The notes beneath the pieces are model-generated. The model had not been told where the DNA came from. It did not search any database and was given only the letters and a program-made list of their open reading frames with translations. 64,000 bases of DNA from Metopolophium dirhodum (Eukaryota > Arthropoda > Insecta > Hemiptera > Aphididae): NCBI RefSeq assembly GCF_019925205.1, contig NC_083564.1, forward strand, positions 30,852,447-30,916,446, in the 5' to 3' direction. This document shows, one piece after another, positions 12,701-25,429 of the stretch. Made by a program: the position numbers and the translations under genes. Position 1 is the first letter of the stretch, and each line of letters begins with the position of its first letter.

Positions 12701-14068
12701 TGCATCCATGTCTTCTGGTTCTTCAGTGGAAAGTCTAAACAATTAATATAATATTATCATTTAATACCAATGGTCTAAATTACAATAAAAACGGTACAAA
12801 CTCTTTCAAGTAATTGCTGTAATCTACATAGTCCGCTTCAGCCTGTTGTAGCTCCTCTTCCATCATGTCCATCAATACATCGGTGCACTCATCACACAGT
12901 GGATGGTTTATCTTTGAATTTCCAGACACGATATCGAAAAGGTTGGCAGCCACCTACACAAATTAATGATATATAATGTTTATAATATTATTATACATAA
13001 AATACCAAAAAAACCTGTGTGAAATTATAAAAAATAAATTGCTTCATTATGAAAGTAATGAATAATATTCAGATTGATTGAAGTTGTGGCAACCCTCAAA
13101 ACAAGTTTCTAGGTGCTAGCCCAAAATAGTAGACCGATTATTACCTTAGGCGTTTTTAATTTTTGAAAACATTTGTTGTTTCCGTCTTACTCACGTATGA
13201 CATACAACATTTCTGTTCACTAGTTTCAATAGTGGGCTGTTAGTTTTAATTTATCTATTATCAAACTTTTAGGTAAGAGAATTATCTATACTCAAGCATT
13301 GGTGATTTTTCGATATTTTCATTTTCAAGTAAAATATGGGTATGTAAAATATCAAAAATTAAAAACACTCATATCGAGCTTGAAAATTAAAATATTGAAT
13401 AAAGCCAATGCTTAAGCACGGATAATGTCCTTAACCAAACATTTGATAATAAGTCAATTAACTCTAATATCAAAACTAGAACAACACACAATTGAAACTA
13501 GTGAATGGAAATGTCGTACATGTGTAAGACGGAGACAAAAAATGCATGGGTAGCATCCTCTTAATAGCAAGGACTTGAATAATGTGTATTTGTGGAGGAC
13601 AAGATATTAAATTGAAGTGGGGACCGCATTAATAACTACTGAGGGTAGAGTTGGACACCCCTGATATAATCATTAAATATAATCTAGTCACATATGGATA
13701 AGTACTACATGTAAACATTGGATGGCTATTTAACTAACTTTCATTTGATGGCTAAGTGTCGGCGTCTCCCCTTCGCCCAACAATGTGAAACCATTATTTC
13801 CACTGGACGAATCGTTCAAGTGAAAACCGGGTATCATATGATCAATGTGTTTTGCCTGAGACTCAAGATCAACTTCTGGACATGTGACAATTGGCACTAG
13901 AAACAACAACAACCGTTAGGTTACAGAGTTCAAATGTTAATCACTCTAACACTTACATGATAATTCAGCAATTGTGTGTTCACTGATGCTGTTGAATGAG
14001 CTATCCAAACGGATTGGTTCGAAACACCGCTGGCAAGCAAAACTAACGTTGACGTTGGTGTTCGACAT
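9705..14068 (-). CDS. BECN1: Beclin-1 / Atg6, autophagy PI3K-complex subunit
   Basis: Eight coding exons (minus order: 14068-13957, 13896-13739, 12953-12802, 12734-12680, 12107-11920, 11772-11499, 10113-9899, 9813-9705) join in frame to 420 residues; human is 450. The protein is the scaffold of the Vps34-Vps15 class III PI3-kinase complex that starts autophagosome formation. Residues 12-15 form the N-terminal CxxC (CQRC). A BH3-like segment lies at ~83-100 (LSHQMKVAANLFDIVSG). Exons 3-5 (to residue ~221) give an acidic/basic coiled coil. Exons 6-8 give the evolutionarily conserved domain with TNVFNATFHIWH, LGRLPSAPVDWAEINAAWGQ, YRLVPYGNHSY, AMVAFLDCLQQFKEEVEKG and the C-terminal KFMLTNLKWGLGWVS. 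The exon 3/4 join needs a GTTTGT donor, the weakest site; all others are canonical. The fourth intron is 572 bp; the sixth (1385 bp) holds a dead LINE fragment and the second holds a MITE. Confidence 0.95.
10380..10700 (+). pseudogene. Remnant of a non-LTR retrotransposon reverse transcriptase
   Basis: Inside Beclin-1 intron 6, on the opposite strand, a frame reads EVPQ then FLYLIFTYDIPKT and GAYADDIIITAFHEN. The YADD tetrad at 10634-10645 is the catalytic motif of reverse transcriptase. The spacing from the VPQ (normally GVPQGS) block to YADD fits a jockey/I-type LINE. The glycines around VPQ are lost, the frame closes shortly after YADD, and no endonuclease or RNase H is visible, so this is a decayed 5'- and 3'-truncated copy. 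Confidence 0.6.
13170..13544. mobile_element. Foldback MITE in Beclin-1 intron 2
   Basis: The left end CATTTGTTGTTTCCGTCTTA (from 13170) is repeated in inverted form at 13544 (reverse complement CATTTTTTGTCTCCGTCTTA). Symmetry continues inward through TTCACTAGTTTCAAT on both sides. The arms are ~75 bp or longer and diverged, with no coding sequence inside. The superfamily is not determined, and no clear target duplication was found. Confidence 0.6.
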
Positions 14069-15049
14069 CTCTGATTATAGGTAGGTAGTGACTAGCGGAA
14101 CTTCAAAACATCAATCGAAGTGACAACAATTGTGTACACAGCAGAAACGTGCCTAAGTATAGAGAACAGTGCGTGAAATAATTGCCAAGAAACCACAGTA
14201 TAAAAAAAAGGTCGGACTTTCAACAACGGTTAGTTGCTTTGCGCACACCAAAAAAATAAGAGACAATAGTACAATACACATTAATATGGGCAAATACTAA
14301 ATAGTAAATTATAATAATTATATTATCTCCTTTTACTATGATAATAACTAATAAATAAATAATAATAACGTTATCGGGGAGAGATAATAAAAAAGTTTAA
14401 AAAACCACTACTGCTTTTGTTCAATGGTGATAGTACGACCTTGAACCCATGACCACAGAATATAACAATATTACTAAATAAATCATGGTCTGTGCATAAC
14501 AATAACAATAACGCTGTTGCAAGTTGCTACTTTGTCTGTTGTCAGTAGCGACCCGCTGCTGCCTTGATGGCCGACGAGACGTGACAAGTGACAACCCTCG
14601 ACAGTGGACACTTCGACAGTTCGACGAAGTGGCGGGCCACTGACAGTCGGTCGCTGGCGGCTTTTGAGGTTATATAGTGTTCATTGTTCGGAGAGGGAAG
14701 AAAATAACTATAATAAGTATAAATAGTAATAATAATAATAATAATAAATAAAAGATAAACGACAAACAAAACAAAAAAAAAAATGTAAACAAACCGAAGA
14801 TGCTTGACGTCGCTCGTAGATAGGTATTAGAATAATATTAGATTGCCGTTAATGCCGTAACAAAAATCGAATAGTGGGCCTTTGCGAGCCTTTCTTGTTT
14901 GGCTTGTCGGTTTCGTACCGATGTACTTTTGACGCGATGAAGGCGTCCGACGAGGACGAAGAGGAGGTGGTCTTGCGAGCTACTTCGGTGTAGACGTTAG
15001 ACCGAAGTCGGTTGTATTAGGAGGTTTGTTGATCGTTAATATTGTCGCC
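14069..15049. promoter_or_regulatory. Divergent promoter between Beclin-1 and the adhesion GPCR
   Basis: A 981-bp head-to-head intergenic region. It has an AAT microsatellite at ~14728-14750 and a GC-richer block at 14560-14660 that probably marks promoter or first-exon sequence. Two ATG codons precede the GPCR start on the plus strand: ATG TAC TTT TGA at 14921 and a 19-codon uORF at 14937. No clear TATA box. Confidence 0.45.
14937..14993 (+). other. Upstream ORF in the presumed 5' leader of the adhesion GPCR
   Basis: An ATG at 14937 opens a short frame (MKASDEDEEEVVLRATSV) closed by TAG at 14991-14993, 56 bases before the GPCR start codon. A second, three-codon uORF starts at 14921. If the mRNA begins upstream of these, they would limit translation of the receptor. 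The 5' end of the transcript is unknown, so this is inference. Confidence 0.35.
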
Positions 15050-18000
15050 ATGTACCCTGGCTCATGGCTGTGGGCTCTGTGGTTGCTGTTGGTCGGCGCG
15101 GTAGCAGCTCAGAAAACAGCTGCTGCAGTGGCGGCAACGTCTACGGACGTTGCGGCATGTCCGGAACGATGCATCTGCCCAAAAAAGAGGGTCGGTGACA
15201 AGTTCAGCAAAGTCAAATGTGGTGGGCTCGATAAGCCTGTCATGTATCTCAGCGAGATACCCCTGGTTCAGCTGTCCAACTTTACGGGAGTCACATTCTT
15301 GTAAGTCATCTAAACCACCGTGTCCACTTGATCTGTATTCTTTGATTTTACAATATATAATATTGTGTGTGTTTGCTATTAGGGATCTGTCCAGCAACGT
15401 TATTGCTGCTCTGCCCACAAACGCCATACCTATTCTGACTTTACAAAAGCTGTAAGATTATTTTTTTTAATATAATTGTATACTTTATGTAATTTAATGT
15501 ATGTATGTTGCAGAGATTTGACCAAAAACCTAATCTCTATTATTCATGATGGAGCTTTTCGCGGCACACCAAATCTTAAAATATTGTGAGTAGTTTAAAT
15601 TGGTGCTGTGTAATGACGTTACTAATAAAAAAATTATATTAAATGTAGGACACTGACTGACAACAAACTTAGAAATATATCTCAAGGCATGTTTGAAGGG
15701 CTCTTTTCATTAGAACAATTGTAAGAAATTAAGATAAATAAACTACAATATTTTAGCATTTGCCTAATTTTAAATTGCTGACAAATAGCTTGAAAAAATG
15801 AAATTAAAATCTCTTGACTGATAAATACATTTATTTTACAGGAAAATAAACAAAAATAGTATTGCTCAAATACCTGGCAATACTTTTACATTTTTGATTC
15901 ATCTCACTAGACTGTAAGTATTAATTATTTAATACTTATAAGTTATAGTTATATTGATTATTTATGATCTTCATACTTTAATTTTGTTTACTTACAGAGA
16001 TATATCAGACAACCCATTAGTTTGTGATTGTGAAATTTCTGGTTTTCTTGAGTGGGTCAAAAGAAAAGTTAAATTAGGACCGAAATCTGAATGTCATGAA
16101 CCAACTTCCTTGAAAGACACACCTATTAAAAATATACGCCTAGATATGTTGAACTGTGTGCGCCCAAAATCAAATACACCTCCAGCCATCGAAATTTTAC
16201 CTTTCACAAATCTTGTAATTTTAAATTTATTTACCATCTATTCTACTGGTGTTTGAAACATTATTTAAGCAATTCCATGTACTTATTTACTATTTGGAAT
16301 TGCCCTTTTTGTAAAGGTTCTCTTTGAGGGAGATTCAACAGAACTATTATGTCGTGCTGTTGGAACAGATGCTCTAGAAGGTATTATTTTGACTTGGAAC
16401 ATAAATGCATTAAATACTAATGCATCCATTATTATTACTGACGGAGATTTTGAAAACACTGGTTTGATTCAAAGGTTAGTGCTAAATACTATCAATTTTT
16501 ACTTTTCAGTGGCATCAAACCATAGAGTAAGAATATAGCCAAACTCAAAAAATTTTTGTAAAACAAAATCTAAAATTTTTTATCATTACTCACCCACCCA
16601 CTTCAACTTTCCAGTAATCGCTTCACATGATATATGAGTTCAGTGCCACTATTACTTTTTATAAGTTATAATATGTTTTACTGTTTGATTTTTGATTTTT
16701 ACAAGTCAAATTTGTATTTTTAAATTATGAGTTCATTATGAAAAATATTAATAAACAGTGTATTTTAAAATATTGTTTGACATTTTTTCACAGTAATTTG
16801 TCAATAGCAAAACTTAATACAAATCATACAGGAAAATATGAATGTAAATTGAACTCTTCTAGTGGAACACGAATTCAATCAATTTCACTGACTGTTATTT
16901 CAAATAAAACTAAATTCTGTGGAGTTGAAGGTGATTTAACAATAACACATTTATTGACTTGTATTCTTTTGTATTGGTATAGTTTAATAGAAGAATTTTT
17001 TTAATTATTTTAGAAAGTAAAGACAATAAAGGAACATATGCATGGACTCGTACCGTCTCAGATGTAATAACTGTTAAACAATGTCAAGCAAATGAAGAAG
17101 TTGAACCTTTAGCTAGAGGTACAGTCAGTAGACATTGCAATTTGAATGGTATATGGGAAGTACCTGATACTCTAGACTGTCCTTACACTAGCCCAACCAC
17201 TCGTATTTTTTACACACAATCCAAGGTATGATGATTATTAAATATCAGTTATAAACTTATTTCATTGATTTTTTTTTAAAAATGTTGTAGACAAATGTTA
17301 CTCATAAAGATAGCTCAGAAACAGCTAGGCAGTTATTTAATTACACGAGAGATCATTTTAATGAAATTAAAGATAATCTTGATGTTAGTTTTATGGCAGA
17401 CATAGTTGATGACTATTTGGATGTAATACGCAATGAAAAATCGGTATTTTAATTTTCAATTTCAATTGTGTTTCATTAAAACTAACATAAATTTATATTT
17501 ATTAGTTAGCACCAATCGTAGTAGATTTAATAAGTTTGATGGCTGAACTACCTAGAGAATTACTATTAGCCGCTCAAAAGAATGATAAATCCACCTCCAG
17601 ACTTGTAAATGCTTTGGAAACTTCATTAGAATTTGCTTCAACATTAAATTCCCGATGGGTAAATTGAAAATGATTATGATTTTTAAATATTGTGATAATT
17701 TTAAACTGCAATTAGAATATACACTTATTTCAGACATCAGCTATAGCGATGGAAGAATTTATTATTTCAAAAGAAAATTTCAATGGTTTAATATGTATTT
17801 GGGGTCGAGACCAAGATTCTCCAACTACAATGAATTCATTGATGTGTCATGTTTATAACAATGATAGTCTTTATCAAAACAAAGTAAATTCATATTACAC
17901 ATTAACAAAGAATTCCAAATATTAATCTTGTAAAGTTGTAAATCCAATGTAATACAAATATAGATCATATAAATTAATTGTTGTCATATTTAAATTGGTT

Positions 18001-21000
18001 TAGATTATTGAAGCATCAATAAAAGTACCAAATTCGTTATTTATGAGTGATTCAAAGACAGATTTGCTTACTAATGAAATAAAATTAGTATTCATAGTGT
18101 ACGAAGATGGAAAAATGTTCCCCGAGCCAATGATAACAGCTGAAGACAATGTCACATTACTGCCTACAGAAATAAAATCTTGCATTTTAGTAACAAAATT
18201 GGTTGGTGTTGAAATGGAAATTTTACCAGAACCACTCATTTTAACATTACGTCAACCTGAAAATTATGATCATTATTTGACAATGAGGCCAAGCCCATCA
18301 TGGTGGAATCCTTTATCGGGATTATGGGATATAAATCCAAACACCAGTTGTCAGCTAGCACGTATTACTGGTGGCATGTTGGAGTACACGTGTAATAGAT
18401 TTGGTTATTTTGCATTGACCATGAGCCCAACATTGGTGCATAATATTTTTCCTCCGACAAATATGTACGAAAATAGTGTTCATTATTTTAAACCTTTACT
18501 ATATTTGTTAATTTACCTAATGTTATGTTTCAGTACTGCTACAAAAAAAACAAAGTTGTTTGCCCATACATCAATTTATATTGGGACTTTTGTTGGAAGT
18601 ACGTTTCTTTTATTTTCAGTCACTCTCTATGTGTTACTCAATAACAACATACAAATGGCTAAAAAATTGAAACACTCTCTTCCCAATACTTGGTTTGCAA
18701 TGTCAATGTTTTATTTAATCTATTGGTTAGTAAGACATGTATAGAACGTTAATGTTTGAAATTATTAATATTTTTTTTTAATTAAATTACTAATTAGTAA
18801 TGGTATTCATCGGACTGAAAATCCTAGAACTTGCCAAATAATAGGATTGCTGATTCAATTTTTCAGTTTAGCTCCATTGTTTTGGATGACAGTAACTATT
18901 AAGTGAGTTATTATTTTTTTTTTCTAAATTAATCTAACTATTCTAGCTTAACAGTATAAATACATTAATACGAAAAGAATAATTTAATGTAAATATAGAA
19001 ATATAAAATAGGTACATTTATAGATCAGAGACGTATTAAAGTATACATGTATGAATTGTAATTAGTGAATAAAGACATTATGTTAATTAAGTTAATGCGG
19101 TAGAGATTAATTGTTTACTATGGGATGTTGTTTGTTTAGTATAGATGTAGGGAAGAAAATGAGGGGATTTATTAATTGGGAAAGTTCTGAGATAAATTTG
19201 AAAAATGGTTTATCGTTAATGGAACTATTAGGTAATGCAATATTATTAGAATTGGTGGCCTAGGTGTAAAAAGCTTTGGGAAGGTGAGGTGGTGATTTGA
19301 GAAGGGGACACCTAAGTACTGAGTTCAGATTTCACGATTTTAATAAGTTGTGTGACTTGAGAAGTGCTTGGTATTTTGGACATCTTTTGTAAATGGAAGT
19401 ATGATCACCCGCTCAAAGTGTGCACTTGGCTAGGCTGCTTTTGTCTTTGGTACAACCGTCTCAGGAGTGTTCTCCCCATATTTAACACATCGTAAAGGAT
19501 GATAGCTATAGTTAGCAGTTAATTTATTATGTTTAATAACTGATAATACTAGTAATTTAAATTTATAAAATAAACCTGATAAGTATAGCTGCTTCAGTTT
19601 GTATTTTATTTTAAAAATACAATGTACCTTGATGTAGATACTAGAGGTACCTATGAGTATTAAATGTGTAGCACCTTGTAAAAGGTAGTTGTATGCTTTA
19701 AATAATTATTGTTCTATTTTTTTTTTCTTATAGAGTTTTGTGTAAACGGGTACATAAGCCATTCCTTCCAGCTGGCACTCCATCTGACGACGGCGGTGGT
19801 ATGAATATTCCACACGAAGATGTTGTGGTAAAAAAGCCACTATTGGGTATATATATGGTTGGCTGGGGCATACCAATGTTATTGTGTGGAATGTCAAGTG
19901 CTGTCAATTTGCCTGGTTATGGAGGACACGAAGGAGATTATTGCTTCTTAAAACCGGGTCCTGCTTTTGGTTTTATTCTTAGTGTTGCTTTAGTTGTTGT
20001 TATCAGCATCTTCTTCCTCAGTTTAATTGTTTCCTGTGTTGCCAACGATCTCGACTCCAATGTACAACTTTCAGAAGGTACTCAAGCTACTGACTTGGAA
20101 CTATTGGATCAGACAAATAGCATGGTGGAACACAATAGTTGTCGTAGCCTCACAACTCCGTCAAGCAAAGTAGAAGATCCCGAACAGTCTCCTGTTGTCC
20201 AACTGAGATTTTTCAATGGAACTCTATTGGGATACTTGTTGTCTGTTGCAATGACTTATTTTAATGTAGCAGTTATGCACAGTCCAACTATACAACTATG
20301 GTTAGGTGTATGGTTTGCTTGTTTCAATATATTTCAAAACTTTTTGATAATGTGGTTTTACATATTTGTACGAAATGATGTTCAGAATGCATTTGTAGAA
20401 CTGAAAGAACATCGCTGGGGAAGAAAAAAAGTCGTTGATTCAGTCCGTGCTCCATCCATTAGAACTGATAGTTTTCAATCTGTGAGGCCAAAGTCCAATA
20501 GTGAAGTTGTATCACTGCAATCATTTAGATCACCTCAATTACAACTTGTTATGATGCGACATCAATTAAATGCAGAACGTCAAATTGATTATTACAATCC
20601 ACATCAAATAACTGTAGCGAAGAGGTTTTTTAAGAAACAAAGAAGGAAACAAAATAATTTACCTCGACGTCCGCCATTGACTTCACCAGAACTAACAGAC
20701 AATGGTGTTTACTACTGTCAAAATGGTAAAACCAATAACCTACGGTTGGAACTAAAACAAAATGGTGTATTCTCAGACAGTGCCATTACTGATCATGAGT
20801 ATGTTGAGGTAGATGGCCGTACACAATATCGACATAAATATATGCAACCACCAAGAGATTACTCTACCGAAGAATTTGTAACCAGCCAAATGAGTGGTGC
20901 TAGTTGTGAAGGTATTTCAGACAGCGTCACCGATTGTGGACGGAACATAAGCGAAAAAGAAACTTGCAGTAGTCCTCATGTGATAGTGTCTGACTGTTCT

Positions 21001-21171
21001 AGTGCAAATCCATTAAATCACACATATGAAACAATTACGCCAAAAAAAGAGAGATGGACGGATGCCAACAAAAGAAAAAAGGACATGAGAAAATCTCATA
21101 AAACATCTGGTTATACGCTTGCCAGAACTAATAAATCTGATAGTGACGAAAATGACGAGACTTGTGTTTAG
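15050..21171 (+). CDS. ADGRA3: ADGRA-type adhesion GPCR (GPR124/125 family)
   Basis: Fifteen coding exons join in frame to 1326 residues (human ADGRA3 is 1321): 15050-15300, 15383-15451, 15514-15585, 15649-15720, 15842-15913, 15998-16214, 16317-16474, 16794-16930, 17014-17225, 17291-17443, 17506-17658, 17734-17883, 18004-18725, 18798-18902, 19734-21171. Order: signal peptide (1-20); LRR N-cap CPERCIC; LRRs, four of them one-repeat exons of 69-72 bp with identical phase; LRR C-cap (NPLVCDCEISGFLEWV); Ig domain (~252-349, Cys in TELLCRA and GKYECKL); hormone-receptor motif (~350-420); GAIN/GPS (~421-712); seven membrane helices; and a ~340-residue tail ending ETCV, a class I PDZ ligand like ETTV of the vertebrate proteins. 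This domain order is diagnostic of ADGRA. Vertebrate members act as Wnt co-receptors or in planar polarity; the insect role is less clear. I chose ATG 15050 for its GCCATG context. Intron 14 (831 bp) is the longest. Confidence 0.93.
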
Positions 21172-22445
21172 AAAAATAAACCTCGTGACTGAGTTAAAGA
21201 AACTTCATAGTCTAATGTATCTCCCATTATAATTTTATTAACCTTTGGTATCTTTTCCTAGTTGAAGTATTAAAATATCAAGTATTAAACATGTATTTAT
21301 TAGCTATATATAGATATAATGTATTTATATTTTTAATATTTATTTATTATTGACATTGATACTGTTTTTTATCCAAGTACTTCCTATGTCCTTTAGGTCT
21401 TATTCATATGTATTTTTGTTGTATAACTAATTAAGGCATTTATATTCTCGTGTTTAATTTAATAATTAAAATTAATCTCAATTGAAGAAAGATTGTTACA
21501 ATTTGTGCAGCTTAGTAATAAAATAATCCCACCGCACCCTTCAAATAAATTTAAATTTGGATGTATTGTTTCTTATTTATTTATACTTAAAATTGGAAAC
21601 TTTAGTTTAACACTGACATATTTTATTTCATGCTAGTTTTTGTAGTTTATTTATTTATTGTTAGTTATTATAATTATAAAATGTTTAGTAGGTATTATGT
21701 TTATTTGAGTTGTAATTAATTTTAATTTTGTACCTAGTTTTTACAGGTAATCCAGCTGTACTACTGCCATTTTTGTTAGTTATTTTTTTCTTATGTTTAT
21801 ATGATATATAACAATAATTATTTGTACAGTCTTAATTAATAACACATAATGACTTTGATTTTTGAATTGTAGCTTTTAACATACACATTATTAATTAGGT
21901 ATAGTTTGTTTAATTCATAACTCACAACATCATTCTGTAGTTTTATTATGAATTCCACTTAGAAATAGCATGTACTTAATTTTTAAATAGGAATTATTAT
22001 ACTTATTTCTGTGTATACGATAATATTATTTAAGTTATTTACTAACCATTATCAGTGATTCTTAAGATCTGTAAATTATATTTAAAAAATTGAACTCATC
22101 AAGTTTGAAAATTTTATAATTTTCCAAATATAATATTTATATTATGTAGTGTATATGTTACATAAATATTTTTAAAATTCTGTATATTCTGATTTATTTA
22201 GTATTAATTGCAGCTCAATTAAACCGAAGTATAAGTATTACAATTTAAACAAAACTTGATCAGTATTCTATGTATGTGTGTACCAATATTAAATTGTGCT
22301 TAATAAGTTGTAACTAATAGAAATTTTTTATGTACTATTATTTTTTCTACTTTTTTATTATTAAATTTGCATTAAATATATATTGAAAATAAGTACTTGT
22401 ATTAAAATATAATAATTATTATACATTTATACCACCGTAATAAAG
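21172..22445 (+). other. Probable 3' UTR of the adhesion GPCR and downstream AT-rich DNA
   Basis: AT-rich, without coding potential. An AATAAA polyadenylation signal lies at 22439-22444. The real end of the transcript is not determinable from sequence alone. Confidence 0.4.
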
Positions 22446-23804
22446 ATTTGTTTTTAATAGTTTTAATTATATTATTCTGTTGGAAATACAAATTAATAAT
22501 TATAGTCTTATTCATTAACAAAAATAAAAATAATTGGATTTATGATGCAAAACATAATTTTTTAGTTCTTACCTTTTGCCCTGTACAATTTGCGGGTCGT
22601 AAATGCATTGCTAGTACCATTAAATTTTTCTCACTTCAACAAAAAGTTGTAATTATTTCCAATGCTCGATTGATATTAAAATGTACAACGGTATAATATC
22701 AATATTCCAAAATAGGTAAAAATATTTATTAGGTATACTTTTTCACTATTTCAATTTCAATTTTTTTCCTAGTCAATAGTAAAACACTAATAGTATGACT
22801 ACCTAAAGTATTTTTACTTCTATAAAAAAAAGGCCATTTATCGGTTTAAGGTATTCTAATATAAGAGTCTAAATGATAGCTGGAACTCTATAAGCCTTTA
22901 AGGTTTTCTGTATTGTAAGTTATTTTATAATCTAGGATAATAATATAAATTAAATGAGAATACCTACCTACTAATTAGCAGGTGCATGAATCAGGGTATA
23001 AAAGCAGTTATGTACCTATAGTTTCCTACAAATAATATTATGAAAAATAGTAAATAGGTAGGTAGGTAATAGGCGTTAATATGTAATAATATAACTTATT
23101 GTAATTTATAAATTCGTTGACTTTTTCATATTATGGTCCGGGAATCTGTTAAAAGAGGGGGGATGGTATTTTGAACCCTATAGTTATACCCATAATAATA
23201 TCTACATTCTACAATTATGATATATTACTATAAATAATAAAGAAATCAAAAAGTTTCCGTGATGTATCCACCAATTATGGGCGGCCTCCTATTCGGCCAA
23301 AATGTACCCTTCCCCGGCCAGTACTTACATTTTTCTTTAAAATTTACAATTGTGATTATTAATTTATAACAACTGAACTTAAGAATTTTTATAACTAATT
23401 AAATGTGTGATTTTTTTTTTAACATTATTACCCACCTACAACTGTGAAAAAATAATAAAATAAAACTTTTTACAAAAGTTGTTTAGAAAATATATTTAGA
23501 AAATATAACTAAAGAATGCAAACTACAATCTCAAGATTTCAAACAGTAAAAACTATTCACAATAATTAGTTCATTAAATAATGATAATTCAGAGACCACC
23601 AAGTCATCAATGTTGAAAATATTTATTACATTTTGCAATAATTATAACTTTTTGAACTATATATTTCATATTGTAATTTGAAATACTCAATTATTTTTTG
23701 TATAGCTAGTGTTGGCAAATTAGTTAACTTGATTGCTTTTAATTTTGCTACATTTCAATATGAGCAAAACAACCTAGTATATAGTGGCATATACTATATA
23801 GTAT
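22446..23804. other. Intergenic region with a diverged satellite fragment
   Basis: No gene recognised. The stretch 23500-23640 (TCAAACAGTAAAAACTATTC, then TTAGTTCATTAAATAATGA) matches the tandem satellite at 27.9-29.2 kb and 56.9-57.5 kb, so it is an orphan unit. Confidence 0.45.
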
Positions 23805-24537
23805 CTAGTGACGGCTCGTGGTTTGGACGACGGGACGATCACACCCCCTACTAAAATTAATTAAATATTTAAATGAAGAAAATTAACTGTATAATATTAT
23901 TAGTTTTACATTTATAAAAAATATTGCAAATTTTTAAATAGCAAAATAGTTATAAACTACTTTAAAGTCCCTACTTTACATTTGTCTATTACATATATAT
24001 AAATATTATGTATATATATGTATATATGTAGATTGTATATATATATAATATTATGTAAATATTATGTATAATATATATTTAATAATTTATTTTCGTGTGC
24101 GAAATGGTTATTTCTCTCAGATACCAGTAGCATATTATGGGGTACGCCGTACGCATGTACACACGAGCACGGAGCAGTGTTTGGACGACCGGCAGCGTCA
24201 TCCGAACAATATTCAGAATTATTCGTATATAATAACTTATAAGCGACGCGGGCAATCGTGTCCATATAGTAAAATATATATGTTACTATTATATTGGGTA
24301 ATTTATTTTTAAAATTAACAGCGTTGTCGGTTGCTAATCGCTATTATTATTTTTATTTCCATTTTCTACTGCGACCTGCGACTATATAAAAATTAAAAAG
24401 TAAGATGCATGACAAAATAGATCTATTTTGTCATGGTAAGGTATACCTATAGTATATTTTCGTATATTTAAATAAATTGTTATACCTATGGCTGCCGCTA
24501 TCATATTTAAAGTCGCACCCTGCACGAGCCGCCACTG
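23805..24537. mobile_element. Non-autonomous DNA transposon with CAGTGGCGGCTCGTG ends
   Basis: The left end AGTGACGGCTCGTG (to 23820) and right end CACGAGCCGCCACTG (24522-24536) are inverted copies. The flanks read AGTATCTA on the left and AGTATATA on the right, a possible imperfect 8-bp target duplication, which would fit hAT. No transposase is visible in the ~730 bp. Confidence 0.6.
24409..24434. repeat. Perfect 26-bp palindrome
   Basis: The half-site ATGACAAAATAGA is followed immediately by its exact reverse complement, with no spacer. It lies inside the element with CAGTGGCGGCTCGTG ends. Too short to be an element in itself; it could form a cruciform or be the relic of a nested foldback. 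Confidence 0.8.
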
Positions 24538-25421
24538 AGTATATATTATATTTTGACATTCTCACAGCATTCATTCTTTTAACATACGTCTTCGTTCATT
24601 ATATAATAGCACAATATAACACATAAAATGCGTTATATAGGTAATGTAAAATTCTACAGTATATACATATTATTATTATTATTATTATTTAGTTTGTTGG
24701 CCATTTTGTGTGTTGTAACGAAGAGGGCTGGCTGCACATAAACCGAAATGGGTGCAAATTTTATCCAGAGACGACGCATGACTGCATGGTTTAATAGTAT
24801 ATTCTACAGTAGGCCTAACTTATACAGAGTGATTTTTTAAACAGTATAAATAACTATCATTATCTTGAAAATCATATTATTAAATTTTTTTTTTTTTAAT
24901 GATAGTTATAACTTATCATTATGTTTATACAACTGTTTGATAATTCTATCGTTACGAAAAATTTGAAAACATTTCGAAATATTTACAACCTGTATAAAAC
25001 TATAAGCTAAACCACATAGTGCGTATCCATTGCCTTGACCAAAACAAATTTTTAATTTTTTGTGATTTGTAATTTGGTTTATAAGTATTTTATTAATATT
25101 GTGTTCATGAAATTTTTAAAAAATTTCGAATTTTATTCTGAAAATCAAAAGGTATTATTCTAGATTTTGATTTAAAATATCTATCGATATTGTCGTATAT
25201 TGTAGACAGTCGTCAAAATAATATTATTTAATATATATGTAATATAGGTGGGAATATTTCAAATTGTAAATTATTGACATAGGTCAGGCCAGCGAAGCAA
25301 TATGTGCTGAGGCGACGATAATATTATTTTCTATATAACACCGCCGTACGCGCAGGCACGACCCCCCGTTGTCGCTGAGTGATTCGGCGAGAACGTAGCT
25401 ACGACGTGCGTGTGAAACGCC
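24538..25421. other. Intergenic region, nothing recognised
   Basis: AT-rich DNA with an ATT microsatellite at 24671-24690. A GC-richer segment at ~25310-25430 forms the left flank of the hAT element that follows. No gene or structured element found. Confidence 0.4.
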
Positions 25422-25429
25422 GATCGTAG

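Noticed and set aside
15026..15049. Earlier TTG start for the adhesion GPCR
   Set aside because: Not an ATG; the ATG at 15050 has a good context and is followed directly by the signal peptide.
16508..16650. Possible small transposon with AGTGGCA/TGCCACT ends in a GPCR intron
   Set aside because: The inverted match is under 10 bases with no duplication; not convincing.
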